Assembly (NCBI GenBank): GCA_021159805.1
Contig: JAGHDT010000526.1
Coordinates: forward strand, 1 to 7,525
Origin: Anaerolineae bacterium
GTDB lineage: Bacteria > Chloroflexota > Anaerolineae > B4-G1 > SLSP01
DNA: 7,525 nucleotides
Direction: 5' to 3'
In this document: positions 1 to 6,072 of the stretch, in pieces
Numbering within the stretch: position 1 is the first letter of the stretch
Layout: the number at the start of each line of letters is the position of its first letter
Program-made: the position numbers and the translations under genes
The notes under the pieces: generated by a model
Told to the model about the DNA's origin: nothing
Seen by the model: the letters and a program-made list of their open reading frames with translations, nothing else
Database searches by the model: none

Positions 1-113
1 ATGCTGGCGTGCGCCTGGATCGGCAGAGCCTCCCAGACCTGAGTCGCAGTCGGGCTCTCGTTCAACGTCGCAGCCAGCGTGATACCATCGACAGTAATGA
101 CGATCTTCCGCAT
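1..113 (-). CDS. Cyclophilin-like fold protein (TM1367/DUF369 type), N-terminal part, cut by window edge
   Basis: Leftward gene whose first 37 codons are visible; the rest lies beyond position 1. The protein opens MRKIVITVDGITLAATL and continues NESPTATQVWEALPIQAHAS. A short beta strand, an acidic stretch and then the W-E-A-L-P-I block are typical of the small bacterial cyclophilin-like family represented by TM1367. Those proteins have a cyclophilin-type beta barrel, are usually about 120 aa, and have no established activity. The start is well supported: a perfect AGGAGGT (119-125) sits 5 nt before the ATG at 113-111, and a good promoter lies further upstream. Nothing can be said about the missing C-terminal part or about its downstream neighbours. 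The family call rests on only 37 residues. Confidence 0.72.
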   Translation of the reverse strand, partial: MRKIVITVDGITLAATLNESPTATQVWEALPIQAHAS

Positions 114-171
114 GAGGCACCTCCTGCACAATGGAGCACCCTGTATCGTCTACGAGCCAATCGATATCCCC

Positions 172-200
172 AGTATAGGCGCGGCGCAGACGCCCGTCAA
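172..200 (-). promoter_or_regulatory. Sigma70-type promoter of the cyclophilin-like gene
   Basis: Read on the minus strand, a TTGACG hexamer (200-195) is followed after exactly 17 nt by TATACT (177-172). Each differs from the housekeeping consensus by one base. Transcription would start near 165, giving a leader of about 50 nt that ends in the AGGAGGT ribosome site. The elements were found by eye, but spacing, orientation and position relative to the gene all agree. Confidence 0.7.
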
Positions 201-455
201 CAGCCAGAGGCGGCCCCCGGCTGGATTGCGGCGCCCCGTTCGCCTCGTCTCTCTGCAGTAGCGATGACCCACCGGAGAAGGGGCTTGCCTTCCAGAGCGG
301 AGCAGCATCCGACCAGGCTGCACGGCTAGATCAGCGGGTCGCACCGGCGGCATTTCACCATTGGGGCAGGAGCCGGACGTCTGCTGACGCAATTGGATTC
401 GAGTGCAGAGGTGGCCCACAATCGATCAGTTACACGCCGGCCTCGGGGTCAAGAC
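201..455. other. Gene-free stretch between two divergent transcription units
   Basis: Part of the roughly 410-bp gap between the leftward cyclophilin-like gene and the rightward two-gene module. Short open frames exist on both strands, but their translations are rich in R, P, S and G, lack a convincing ribosome site and resemble no family I know. I see no tRNA, riboswitch or terminator pattern here. Confidence 0.5.
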
Positions 456-490
456 TGCCAGGACGCACCTGTCTCCTGTGCGATATGGCA
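456..490. repeat. Two-layer inverted repeat, candidate operator of the small protein/nucleotidyltransferase pair
   Basis: The outer arms TGCCA (456-460) and TGGCA (486-490) and the inner arms CGCAC (464-468) and GTGCG (478-482) share one centre at 473. The gap between arms is 3 nt on both sides and the central loop is 9 nt. Ten base pairs of perfect, evenly spaced symmetry fit a dimeric repressor site or a cruciform. It lies directly before the possible -10 at 500-505 and would cover the -35 region, where an autoregulatory operator of a toxin-antitoxin-like module would be expected. The symmetry is seen directly; the operator role is inferred. Confidence 0.5.
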
Positions 491-496
491 TTCCTG

Positions 497-505
497 TGCT
501 ACACT
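497..505 (+). promoter_or_regulatory. Possible extended -10 promoter of the two-gene module
   Basis: TGC followed by TACACT (500-505) gives an extended -10 pattern (TGn plus a 4/6 hexamer). No good -35 lies at the usual distance. Transcription would begin near 512, right at the AGGAG ribosome site, leaving a leader of only about 12 nt. Its position at the edge of the dyad at 456-490 supports a regulated promoter, but the element is weak. Confidence 0.33.
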
Positions 506-523
506 GGGAATAGGAGACCAGAT

Positions 524-796
524 ATGGCGATTCTCTCTGAAGATACACACCCCGAAGTCGAAGCTCTCCTGCTGGCTGCTTGGCGGCAGATGACGCCGCA
601 CGAGAAACTTGATCGGGTATTCCGGATGCGCGAGACTGTGGTCAGCTTCGCGATGGCCGGCCTGCGGATGCGGCACCCTGACGAGACCGAACCCCAGCTA
701 CGCCGTCGCCTGGCAGCCCTGCTCGTGGGCGAGGATCTTGCTGCGCGGGCCTATGGGCCCGTGGAAGAGCCTGGGTATGCCCCAAAGTCCACTTGA
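524..796 (+). CDS. Small helical protein, putative antitoxin-like partner of the overlapping nucleotidyltransferase
   Basis: A 90-aa protein beginning MAILSEDTHPEVEALLLAAW and ending GYAPKST. I chose ATG 524 because AGGAG (512-516) lies 7 nt upstream; the in-frame ATG 13 codons earlier (485) has no ribosome site and falls inside the dyad at 456-490. Residues 10-35 and 36-50 look helical (MTPHEKLDRVFRM, then TVVSFAMAGLRMRHP). An acidic/basic segment follows, DETEPQLRRRLAALLVGEDL, again helical. There is no signal peptide, membrane segment or recognisable DNA-binding domain. The last 20 nt overlap the start of the nucleotidyltransferase gene, so the two are translated together. I recognise the type only as a small conserved protein paired with nucleotidyltransferase-like genes. 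A role in neutralising or assisting its partner is inferred from gene order and has no motif support. Confidence 0.8.
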   Translation: MAILSEDTHPEVEALLLAAWRQMTPHEKLDRVFRMRETVVSFAMAGLRMRHPDETEPQLRRRLAALLVGEDLAARAYGPVEEPGYAPKST

Positions 797-1346
797 TGTG
801 ACGCTGTTCGTTACCCGCATCTTTGAGGAACTGGACATCTCGTATGCCATTGGCGGCTCAGTTGCCAGCGCAACTCACGGCACGACGCGTGCCACAATGG
901 ACGTCGACATTGTCGCCGATCTTGATCAACGGCGCGTGGATAAGCTGATTGAGAAGCTAGGGGCTGAGTTCTACGCCGACGAGACCATGATTCGCGATGC
1001 TGTGGCGCGACGCGCATCTTTCAACCTTCTGCATCTGGAAACAATGTTCAAGGTGGATATCTTCGTCAGCAAGGCTAGACCTTTTGACACAGCTCAGTTG
1101 CAGCGTCGCCAACGACTGCAGATTGGCGACACTGCCGGCGAATCTGCGTACGTGATGAGCGCAGAAGACATCATCCTGGCCAAGCTTGAGTGGTACCGTA
1201 AAGGTCACCAGGTGTCTGATCGCCAGTGGCGTGACGTTCTGGGTGTCATGAACGTACAACAGGACCGGCTGGACTGGGCTTACCTGCAAGATATGGCTCA
1301 GACCCTGGGTGTAGAGGACCTACTTACCAAGGCCCGGGATCAATGA
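777..1346 (+). CDS. Polymerase-beta-fold nucleotidyltransferase (AbiEii/MNT-like), putative toxin
   Basis: A 189-aa protein, MPQSPLDVTLFVTRIFEEL at the N-terminus. It carries the nucleotidyltransferase signature: a glycine motif YAIGGSVASATHG (GGS at 26-28), 13 residues, then the metal-binding pair DVD (42-44), and a third acidic residue in FKVDIFV (D94). A helix with AEDIILAKLEWYRKG (129-143) follows, as seen in AbiEii-like and related stand-alone nucleotidyltransferases. All three catalytic carboxylates are present, so the enzyme is probably active; the family transfers nucleotides to RNA or protein targets. ATG 777 has GGAAGAG (763-769) 7 nt upstream and matches the family's N-terminus; the open frame continues upstream to 609 only as a shadow of the preceding gene. 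The 20-nt overlap with the 90-aa gene suggests coupled translation and a two-component module such as toxin-antitoxin or abortive infection. The substrate cannot be read from the sequence, and a non-toxin role is possible. Confidence 0.85.
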   Translation: MPQSPLDVTLFVTRIFEELDISYAIGGSVASATHGTTRATMDVDIVADLDQRRVDKLIEKLGAEFYADETMIRDAVARRASFNLLHLETMFKVDIFVSKARPFDTAQLQRRQRLQIGDTAGESAYVMSAEDIILAKLEWYRKGHQVSDRQWRDVLGVMNVQQDRLDWAYLQDMAQTLGVEDLLTKARDQ

Positions 1347-1400
1347 TACCGATGCAGTCGCTCAGCTCCTGGGCCTCTTCCATTCGGTGCCACTCTCCTT

Positions 1401-1421
1401 GGGATCGGCTCTGTCGATCCC
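1401..1421. repeat. Perfect 7-bp stem-loop downstream of the nucleotidyltransferase gene
   Basis: GGGATCG (1401-1407) pairs with CGATCCC (1415-1421). The stem can grow by a G-U and a C-G pair to 9 bp around a TCT loop. It lies 55 nt after the stop codon at 1346. A run of T is missing after the stem, so it is not a classical intrinsic terminator. It could protect the 3' end of the mRNA or act as a protein-binding site for the transporter gene downstream. Confidence 0.4.
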
Positions 1422-1504
1422 CGAGAGATCAGAGACCTCACCCCGCGCTGTGACACCCAGCAAACATCAAATCACACCCTCGCCGACGCGTCGCACCTCG
1501 GATC

Positions 1505-1515
1505 TATGCTATCAT
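1505..1515 (+). promoter_or_regulatory. Weak -10-like AT patch before the transporter gene
   Basis: TATGCT (1505-1510) and the overlapping TATCAT (1510-1515, 5/6 match) form the only AT-rich patch in the spacer between the nucleotidyltransferase and the transporter. No -35 hexamer is visible at 16-18 nt, and the start point would fall almost on the ribosome site CCGGAGG. This is a tentative promoter; readthrough from the upstream pair is the alternative. Confidence 0.25.
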
Positions 1516-1535
1516 ACGGCGATCCGGAGGTGTGG

Positions 1536-2465
1536 ATGGGCTATCTGATTCTCGCAATTCTAGCTTCATTCAGCATTTCGCTGCTGATCAAGGACAACGA
1601 GACGCATGGGGCCGACACCGAGGTCGTCCTGGCCAGCAACTACTTGACGGCCAGTGCAGTTGGGTGGGCCTTTGTGCTCCTACAGCCTGCCGCTGACGCA
1701 GGCGGCAGGCTGTCCATCAGCACACCAACACTGCTTCTGGGCCTCGGTGGTAGCCTACTCTGGCCCAGCGCCTTCTACCTGCAGATGTGGGGCATCCGGC
1801 GCTACGGTGTGTCATTGGCCGGCTCGGTCGCCCGCCTCTCGCTGAGCATCCCCATCCTCTTTGCCCTACTGGTGCTGGGTGAGCATCTCACACCGGTCAC
1901 CGCATTGGGCATCGCCGGTGCCTTCGCAGCCTTCTTGCTCCTCAGCCCCTTCAGAAAAGCGGCGACGGGCAAAGCAGACCCAGGTGGCCAGGCGCCAGGG
2001 AAGATAGCCAGGGCAGGGACCAGCACCCGCATAGATCGCAATGCCCTGTGGTATTTTCCCACATTGCTCGTCGTCTTTGGTTGCGTCGATCTGTGGGCCA
2101 ATCTCTTCAATACACTGGCGCCCGGGGATGAACGCTTTGTCTTCATGCTCCTGATCTTCACCGTCTCAGGGGTACTGACCTGGGGCTCAGTCCTCGTCCG
2201 ACGCCGGCCTTTGTACCGAGGCTCGTTCTTGCGGGGGCTGCTGCTGGGGATCCCTAACTTCTTCTCCACCTTCTTCCTGGTGGGGAGTCTGCGCGCGCCA
2301 CGGCTGCAAGGGCACTCGGCCATCGTCTACGCGGTCTATTCGGCGGCAGGGGTCATCCTTGCGTTCGTCGCCGGCTCGGTCTTCTGGAAGGAACGGCTGA
2401 CAGGGCGAAACCAGCTGGGCGTTGCCGTGGCCGTGGCAGCCGTAGCGCTGCTCAATCTGGGATAG
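1536..2465 (+). CDS. EamA/DMT-superfamily membrane transporter, 10 TM
   Basis: A 309-aa integral membrane protein of the drug/metabolite transporter superfamily. ATG 1536 is preferred over the in-frame ATG 1506 because GGAGG (1526-1530) is 5 nt upstream and the protein then opens directly with the first hydrophobic helix (MGYLILAILASFSISLLI). About ten hydrophobic segments can be read, near residues 2-19, 31-50, 64-84, 96-115, 119-137, 171-190, 201-222, 233-252, 262-283 and 291-307. The internal duplication typical of EamA proteins is clear. Each half ends with a short-loop motif followed by the last helix: LGEHLTPVTALGIAGAF (114-130) and WKERLTGRNQLGVAVAV (284-300). A basic, glycine-rich cytoplasmic loop (139-168) separates the halves. 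Transport of a small metabolite or efflux is expected, but the substrate cannot be predicted. It is convergent with the IMPACT gene, only 3 bp from its stop. Confidence 0.88.
   Translation: MGYLILAILASFSISLLIKDNETHGADTEVVLASNYLTASAVGWAFVLLQPAADAGGRLSISTPTLLLGLGGSLLWPSAFYLQMWGIRRYGVSLAGSVARLSLSIPILFALLVLGEHLTPVTALGIAGAFAAFLLLSPFRKAATGKADPGGQAPGKIARAGTSTRIDRNALWYFPTLLVVFGCVDLWANLFNTLAPGDERFVFMLLIFTVSGVLTWGSVLVRRRPLYRGSFLRGLLLGIPNFFSTFFLVGSLRAPRLQGHSAIVYAVYSAAGVILAFVAGSVFWKERLTGRNQLGVAVAVAAVALLNLG
1682..1713. repeat. 12-bp perfect inverted repeat inside the transporter gene
   Basis: ACAGCCTGCCGC (1682-1693) is followed by an 8-nt loop and then its exact reverse complement GCGGCAGGCTGT (1702-1713). 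It encodes residues 49-60, the loop after the second membrane segment (QPAADAGGR). The GC-rich 12-bp stem would be very stable in mRNA. It may be incidental to Ala/Gly/Arg codons, or it may slow ribosomes between membrane segments. Confidence 0.6.
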
Positions 2466-2495
2466 GTGCTAGAGGATGTCAGCACCCACCATCCC
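2459..2495. terminator. Stem-loop spanning both convergent stop codons, candidate bidirectional terminator
   Basis: GGTGCT (2465-2470) pairs with AGCACC (2481-2486) across a 10-nt loop, and an outer GGGAT (2459-2463) pairs with ATCCC (2491-2495). The structure covers the TAG of the transporter (2463-2465) and the TAG of the leftward IMPACT gene (2471-2469). Because the two genes end 3 bp apart, one symmetrical element could stop transcription from both sides. No T-run follows on either strand, so termination would be weak or Rho-assisted. Confidence 0.4.
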
Positions 2496-3128
2496 AACCG
2501 GCATGATGGTCTCGTCATCAACCTCCATCACCTCGGCTTCGATCCGGCCGGCTGAGAGCTCCTGGAGCCGCTCCTGGAAGGCCGGAACCTGGCCCGCGGC
2601 AAGCCGTACGACGACGGTCACATCTGCTGCGAACTCCTCATCCTGGGTCTCACCGTGCAACGCCTCGATCGCCAGCCGCACGCGCCCGAAGAGATTGTAG
2701 GGCACCGCCAGCATCAACGTCTGCGTCGGCACCTTCTCCGCGAGCGGCAGTACCTTCAAGACCTCGCGCACCGCATCACCATAGGCCCGGACCAGACCGC
2801 CCGTGCCAAGCTTTGTGCCACCGAAATAACGCGTCACTACCACCACGACATCGCCGATTCCGCTACCCTGCAGCACGGCCAGCGCCGGACGCCCTGCCGT
2901 GCCCGACGGTTCGCCATCATCCGTGGAGTGTGCGATGACGCTGTTGCCGCGGCCGATCACAAAGACCGCCACGTTGTGGGAGGCATCGGCGAACTCTGCC
3001 TTCACCTGATGAACGAAGGCACGCGCCTCCTCCACCGTAAAGGCCGGCGCCGCCGACGCGATGAAACGTGAGTTCACCACGATCATCTCAATGCGCATCT
3101 CGCGCGCGGGGACAAAGTATCGGGTCAT
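2469..3128 (-). CDS. yigZ: IMPACT/YigZ family protein (UPF0029)
   Basis: A 219-aa protein with the two-domain layout of bacterial YigZ. The N-terminal IMPACT domain (about 1-125) contains SRFI (20-23), the family signature DDGEPSGTAGRP (70-81) and VTRYFGGTKLGTGGLVRAY (98-116). The C-terminal ferredoxin-like DUF1949 domain (about 137-203) begins TLMLAVPYNLFGRVR. The family is cytosolic and linked to translation: eukaryotic IMPACT/Yih1 regulates Gcn2, and YigZ binds nucleic acid, but no enzymatic reaction is settled. A short C-terminal tail (DDETIMPVGMVGADIL) exceeds the usual end. ATG 3128 overlaps the TGA of the radical SAM gene as ATGA, has only a weak ribosome site, and gives the M-x-x-Y-x-x-P-A start usual in the family, so it is probably translated by coupling. 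An ATG ten codons further in is the alternative. It shares the upstream gene's promoter. Confidence 0.93.
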   Translation of the reverse strand: MTRYFVPAREMRIEMIVVNSRFIASAAPAFTVEEARAFVHQVKAEFADASHNVAVFVIGRGNSVIAHSTDDGEPSGTAGRPALAVLQGSGIGDVVVVVTRYFGGTKLGTGGLVRAYGDAVREVLKVLPLAEKVPTQTLMLAVPYNLFGRVRLAIEALHGETQDEEFAADVTVVVRLAAGQVPAFQERLQELSAGRIEAEVMEVDDETIMPVGMVGADIL

Positions 3129-5671
3129 AGGATCAACTGCACCACCTTGACCAGTGCTTCACGATAGCGCCCCGGTTCGGTGAACGACTTCAGGTAATCC
3201 ACAAGGTCGAACTTGGGGCTGACGACCAGATCCAGGTCAAACCTGCCATCCGTCTCACTGAACTTCCCCTCAAAGAGCACGCGCTTCTTCCTGGCCTTTG
3301 GCGGTATGTCATACAGATAGCCACGCCCCGCACCACGCAGATTGACCGGCACGTACTTGCCCTGCAGATAGGTCCGCAGCTGCCGACCGGCGTCGGGGAA
3401 ATGGACGGCGTCCAACGAAAGGTGCAGCCGTGCGCGATCGAAACCCCCAGGCTCGAACGCGTCCAGGAAGCCCAGGAAGCGCACGTCGCCTGGCAGTGTC
3501 TGCGCCATCTGCAGGGCCTGGCCCAACGCCTGCCGATCCCAGGCCTTCAGCGCGACCACGGTCTCTCCGTAGAGGCCTGCATAGCGCGAGGCGTTCGTCT
3601 TTGTCGTGAAGAGGCTCTCCTGCACCGACAGCAGATTGCCGGCCAGGTCCGGGCGTGCCGCCAACAAGCTACGCATCAGATAGGCATTGAGCCACGCGGA
3701 ATCGGCTGCAGCCACTACGGGCGGCAGGCTGACCCCTGCGTAGACCGGCTGCAGCCGCCACTTGCTCCGCATAGTCTGCTCCAACTCGCGCAGATAGCTC
3801 GTGCCAGGGAGCTGCATCTGGTGCTGGGTGATGGCAGCCCGCTCCTCGGGCGTCGTGCAGGCATCGCAGCCCAGACATCGCCCCGGTTCGCCCGCCGCGT
3901 CCGGGTTGCCGACCTCGCCCAAGCAGTACCCCTCATCCACGCCGGCCATGGCCTGCTGGTACTGATGGTAGAGCATCCCCGGCCTGACGCTGGGCTTCAC
4001 GAAGTCGAGCGGGAACTCGGCATCCGGACCCTTTTCCCCAAGGAAGGCATCGGTCCAATACCCGTGTTCCTCCATCCAGGCACGGAGGGCGGCCCAGTAG
4101 CCGGGCGTGAGCACCAGATCATACAGGTACCCTTGTCTCGCGAGTTCGATCACCGGCTCCCACAGCCAGGACCCGCCCAGCGCCAACACCTGAGAGGCCG
4201 CATACTCATCCCAGGGCGTGGCCAGCCGGAACTCGAAGCCGTTGGTCTCGCACGATGACTTGACCGGTCCCGTGATCCGTCGCCAGGCCTCCTCCTCCAG
4301 GAAGAGGCGATCGTAGCGCAACGGCGTGAGGGGCAAGCGAATCAGCAGTCCGAAACTGAAGACGATGCGGAGGCCTCTGCTATACTGGCGGCGCCACGCC
4401 TTGAGCTGCACGACGAATCGGTGAAACTCATCGAGATCCGCCTGATCCTCGTGCCCGGTCAGGATATAGAAGAGCTTGATCTCACGGATCTTCTGCCGCA
4501 TCAACCGCACGAGCACGGACTCAATCTCAGCATCCGACAGGCTCTTGTGCAGGAACGCGCGCATACGATTGCTGATCCCCTCAACGCCAAGGGTGAAACT
4601 GCGCTTGTCGGCTTTGACCTCGGCCTCCATCAGGCTGGGCATCACCGCCAGGAGATCCACACGCTGGCTCTTGACATGGACCCGCTCAAAGCGCCGGTTG
4701 AGCTCCAGCATCAAGGCCAGGATCTGCTCGTGGGTGTTGAAGTTGAAGCTGTAGACATCCACGGCCTCAACGCCCTGGACCACCTTCAGCCGGCCCGCGG
4801 CTGCCAGGATCTGGTCGAGGGACACCTCACGGTAGGGCTTGCGATCATACCCTTCAAAGCAGAAAGTGCAGAATGCCGGGCAGCCGAAGTTCACCTGCAA
4901 GCGCGCGGTGGAGGCCTCTTCACAGTTGAGCGAGGGATACTCGACGATCAGGTCCTCGCTCTGCGGAGCGTGGCAGATCGCCTCGATCACGTGCTGATCC
5001 GGCGGGCCGTTGGCCACCCAAAGCCCCGTGATGCTGCCGGCTGCCGCCATCAACCGCTCCCGTTTGGCTGCACGGTCATTGGCGTCCAGCGTCTGGGCCA
5101 GTGCCTGGATCAACGTTTCTACCTCTCGCTCCCCCTCGCCATAGAAGAGGGCATCCACGATGCTGCCGCCCTCCGGCGTCAGCACCATCTGCGAGGCCAT
5201 CGCGTTGGAGCCCCCCAGAATCAGCGGCGGCCACGCTCCATCACGCTCGCCCGCCAACATGGGAATCCCCGAATGGTGGAGCAGATATGGCAGGTTGATC
5301 AGCTCCAGTGAGTAAGCGTTGGAGATGAGGACAACATCGAAGTCAGCGATGTCGCGGCGGGACTGCGTCCCGATCAGGAGCGGCAAACCGTCGGCCAGCC
5401 ACCGGGCGCGGTCGTGTTCCGGAGGCAGGAAAGCCATATCGATGTAGGCATCGGGCAGCGCACGCCGTACGGCCTGAAAGAGAAAGAGATGCGGTGCGGA
5501 TTTCATCACGTCGCGGAACGGCGACAGACGCACGATCAAAGCGCGGAACGACGCGGCCTCAAAAGCTGGGTTCCCGTAGGTTGGGTTCGCGCCGGGCCGG
5601 TAGAGACCGGCCTGCTGCAGCACCGCCCAGTTTTGCCTGAAGTACACTTCGTGGCTTGCCATAGGCTGCAT
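3125..5671 (-). CDS. B12-binding-like radical SAM protein of unknown substrate
   Basis: An 848-aa protein. The N-terminal part (about 40-185) looks like the Rossmann domain of B12-binding radical SAM proteins, with FRALIVRLSPF, DVVLISNAYS, LILGGSNAM (150-158) and YGEGE (177-181). It lacks the DxHxxG cobalamin-ligand motif. The radical SAM core (about 255-470) holds the [4Fe-4S] motif C264-x3-C268-x2-C271 (FGCPAFCTFCFEG). It also has a SAM-binding-type block, LGVEGISNRMRAFLHKSLSD (361-380), and the strand KLFYILTGHED. A second cysteine cluster, C599-x2-C602-x2-C605 (GRCLGCDACTTPEE), lies between the core and a C-terminal domain (about 640-848) I cannot name. This order recalls the TIGR03960 fused radical SAM proteins, but their C-terminal DUF2344 domain is not obvious here. 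The start is either M1 (5671) or M4 (5662). Neither has a ribosome site, and an extended -10 overlaps the M1 codon, favouring M4. Its TGA overlaps the IMPACT gene's start. Confidence 0.88.
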   Translation of the reverse strand: MQPMASHEVYFRQNWAVLQQAGLYRPGANPTYGNPAFEAASFRALIVRLSPFRDVMKSAPHLFLFQAVRRALPDAYIDMAFLPPEHDRARWLADGLPLLIGTQSRRDIADFDVVLISNAYSLELINLPYLLHHSGIPMLAGERDGAWPPLILGGSNAMASQMVLTPEGGSIVDALFYGEGEREVETLIQALAQTLDANDRAAKRERLMAAAGSITGLWVANGPPDQHVIEAICHAPQSEDLIVEYPSLNCEEASTARLQVNFGCPAFCTFCFEGYDRKPYREVSLDQILAAAGRLKVVQGVEAVDVYSFNFNTHEQILALMLELNRRFERVHVKSQRVDLLAVMPSLMEAEVKADKRSFTLGVEGISNRMRAFLHKSLSDAEIESVLVRLMRQKIREIKLFYILTGHEDQADLDEFHRFVVQLKAWRRQYSRGLRIVFSFGLLIRLPLTPLRYDRLFLEEEAWRRITGPVKSSCETNGFEFRLATPWDEYAASQVLALGGSWLWEPVIELARQGYLYDLVLTPGYWAALRAWMEEHGYWTDAFLGEKGPDAEFPLDFVKPSVRPGMLYHQYQQAMAGVDEGYCLGEVGNPDAAGEPGRCLGCDACTTPEERAAITQHQMQLPGTSYLRELEQTMRSKWRLQPVYAGVSLPPVVAAADSAWLNAYLMRSLLAARPDLAGNLLSVQESLFTTKTNASRYAGLYGETVVALKAWDRQALGQALQMAQTLPGDVRFLGFLDAFEPGGFDRARLHLSLDAVHFPDAGRQLRTYLQGKYVPVNLRGAGRGYLYDIPPKARKKRVLFEGKFSETDGRFDLDLVVSPKFDLVDYLKSFTEPGRYREALVKVVQLIL

Positions 5672-5678
5672 TCTACCA
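5670..5678 (-). promoter_or_regulatory. Extended -10 of the radical SAM/IMPACT operon, implying a leaderless start
   Basis: On the minus strand TGG plus TAGAAT (5678-5670) forms an extended -10 with a 5/6 hexamer; the hexamer spacing shows no -35. A start point 6-8 nt downstream falls at 5664-5662, on the second in-frame ATG (5662-5660). If the element is used, the mRNA would begin at or almost at the M4 codon, and the M1 ATG, lying within the -10, would not be transcribed. Confidence 0.4.
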
Positions 5679-5880
5679 CAGACAGAGGCTGCAGGATCAG
5701 TGCTGCGCGAGACGGCCAGTTCTGATGAACCAGTTGAAGGCAGCGTTTCACTACTCTCGATTGGACCGCTGATTCAGGCTTACGGTGATGCCTCTGCTTT
5801 GCCCTCCGGGGAAATGCATGGACCGGGGGCCTAGGCTGCCCCGCCCCGTCTGCGTGCCCCAGGCAGTCATCGTGTATCGC

Positions 5881-5915
5881 TCTCACCAGCTCCTCCCTGC
5901 GAGGAAGGGAGCCAG
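5881..5915. repeat. REP-like intergenic palindrome (degenerate copy)
   Basis: CTCCCT (5893-5898) pairs with AGGGAG (5906-5911) around GCGAGGA, preceded by TCTCACCAGCTC. The arrangement CTCACC-AGC-CTCCCT-GCGAGG-AGGGAG resembles a widespread family of intergenic repeats in GC-rich environmental bacteria, whose copies read roughly CCTCACCCC then CTCTCCCTGCGAGGGAGAG. This copy has mismatches, so it would be an old one. The resemblance is from memory of the pattern and has not been searched. Confidence 0.35.
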
Positions 5916-5992
5916 ATGGAAATCTGCACAAGCGTGACCCGTTGTCCAGAAGGGTCGGGGCGAGCAGCCGCCGATCAAGCACCCAATTCGTA

Positions 5993-6032
5993 CAGATGAC
6001 CCGGTGGGTCGTCTTCTTCGGATTTCAGCCTT
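5993..6032. repeat. Diverged direct repeat, copy A
   Basis: Begins CAGATGACCC and contains GGGTCGTC, TTCTTCGG and CAGCCTT. It matches copy B (6073-6123) in the same order, with small insertions in B. From GGGT to CCTT, 24 of 27 aligned bases agree across two gaps, and CAGATGA is shared exactly. Read leftward, this copy gives the frame EEDDPPGHLYELGA ending at a TGA (5977-5975), which could be a leftover C-terminus of a lost gene. Confidence 0.45.
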
Positions 6033-6072
6033 CTCTATCAGACCAATGCCCACGCAGAGAAGATATGCTGTT

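Noticed and set aside
201..455. Search for tRNA, T-box or riboswitch in the left spacer
   Set aside because: No cloverleaf, CCA end, T-box antiterminator sequence or conserved riboswitch core could be found.
609..776. Upstream extension of the nucleotidyltransferase reading frame to an earlier ATG
   Set aside because: It is the out-of-frame reading of the 90-aa gene, and ATG 777 has a ribosome site and fits the family's N-terminal length.
1802..2323. Leftward 173-codon open frame inside the transporter
   Set aside because: It is an antisense shadow of the EamA gene with Arg/Ser/Pro-rich translation.
3401..5311. Long rightward open frames opposite the radical SAM gene
   Set aside because: They are antisense shadows of a GC-rich gene, with His/Arg/Leu/Gln-rich translations and no motifs.
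5536..5982. Leftward 148-codon open frame upstream of and overlapping the radical SAM gene
   Set aside because: It overlaps the start of a well-supported gene in another frame, has low-complexity composition (R, P, C, Q), no ribosome site and no family resemblance.
5998..6021. GACCC/GGGTC hairpin followed by a pyrimidine run as an intrinsic terminator
   Set aside because: The stem is only 5 bp, the tail is mixed C/T, and no rightward gene ends upstream of it.
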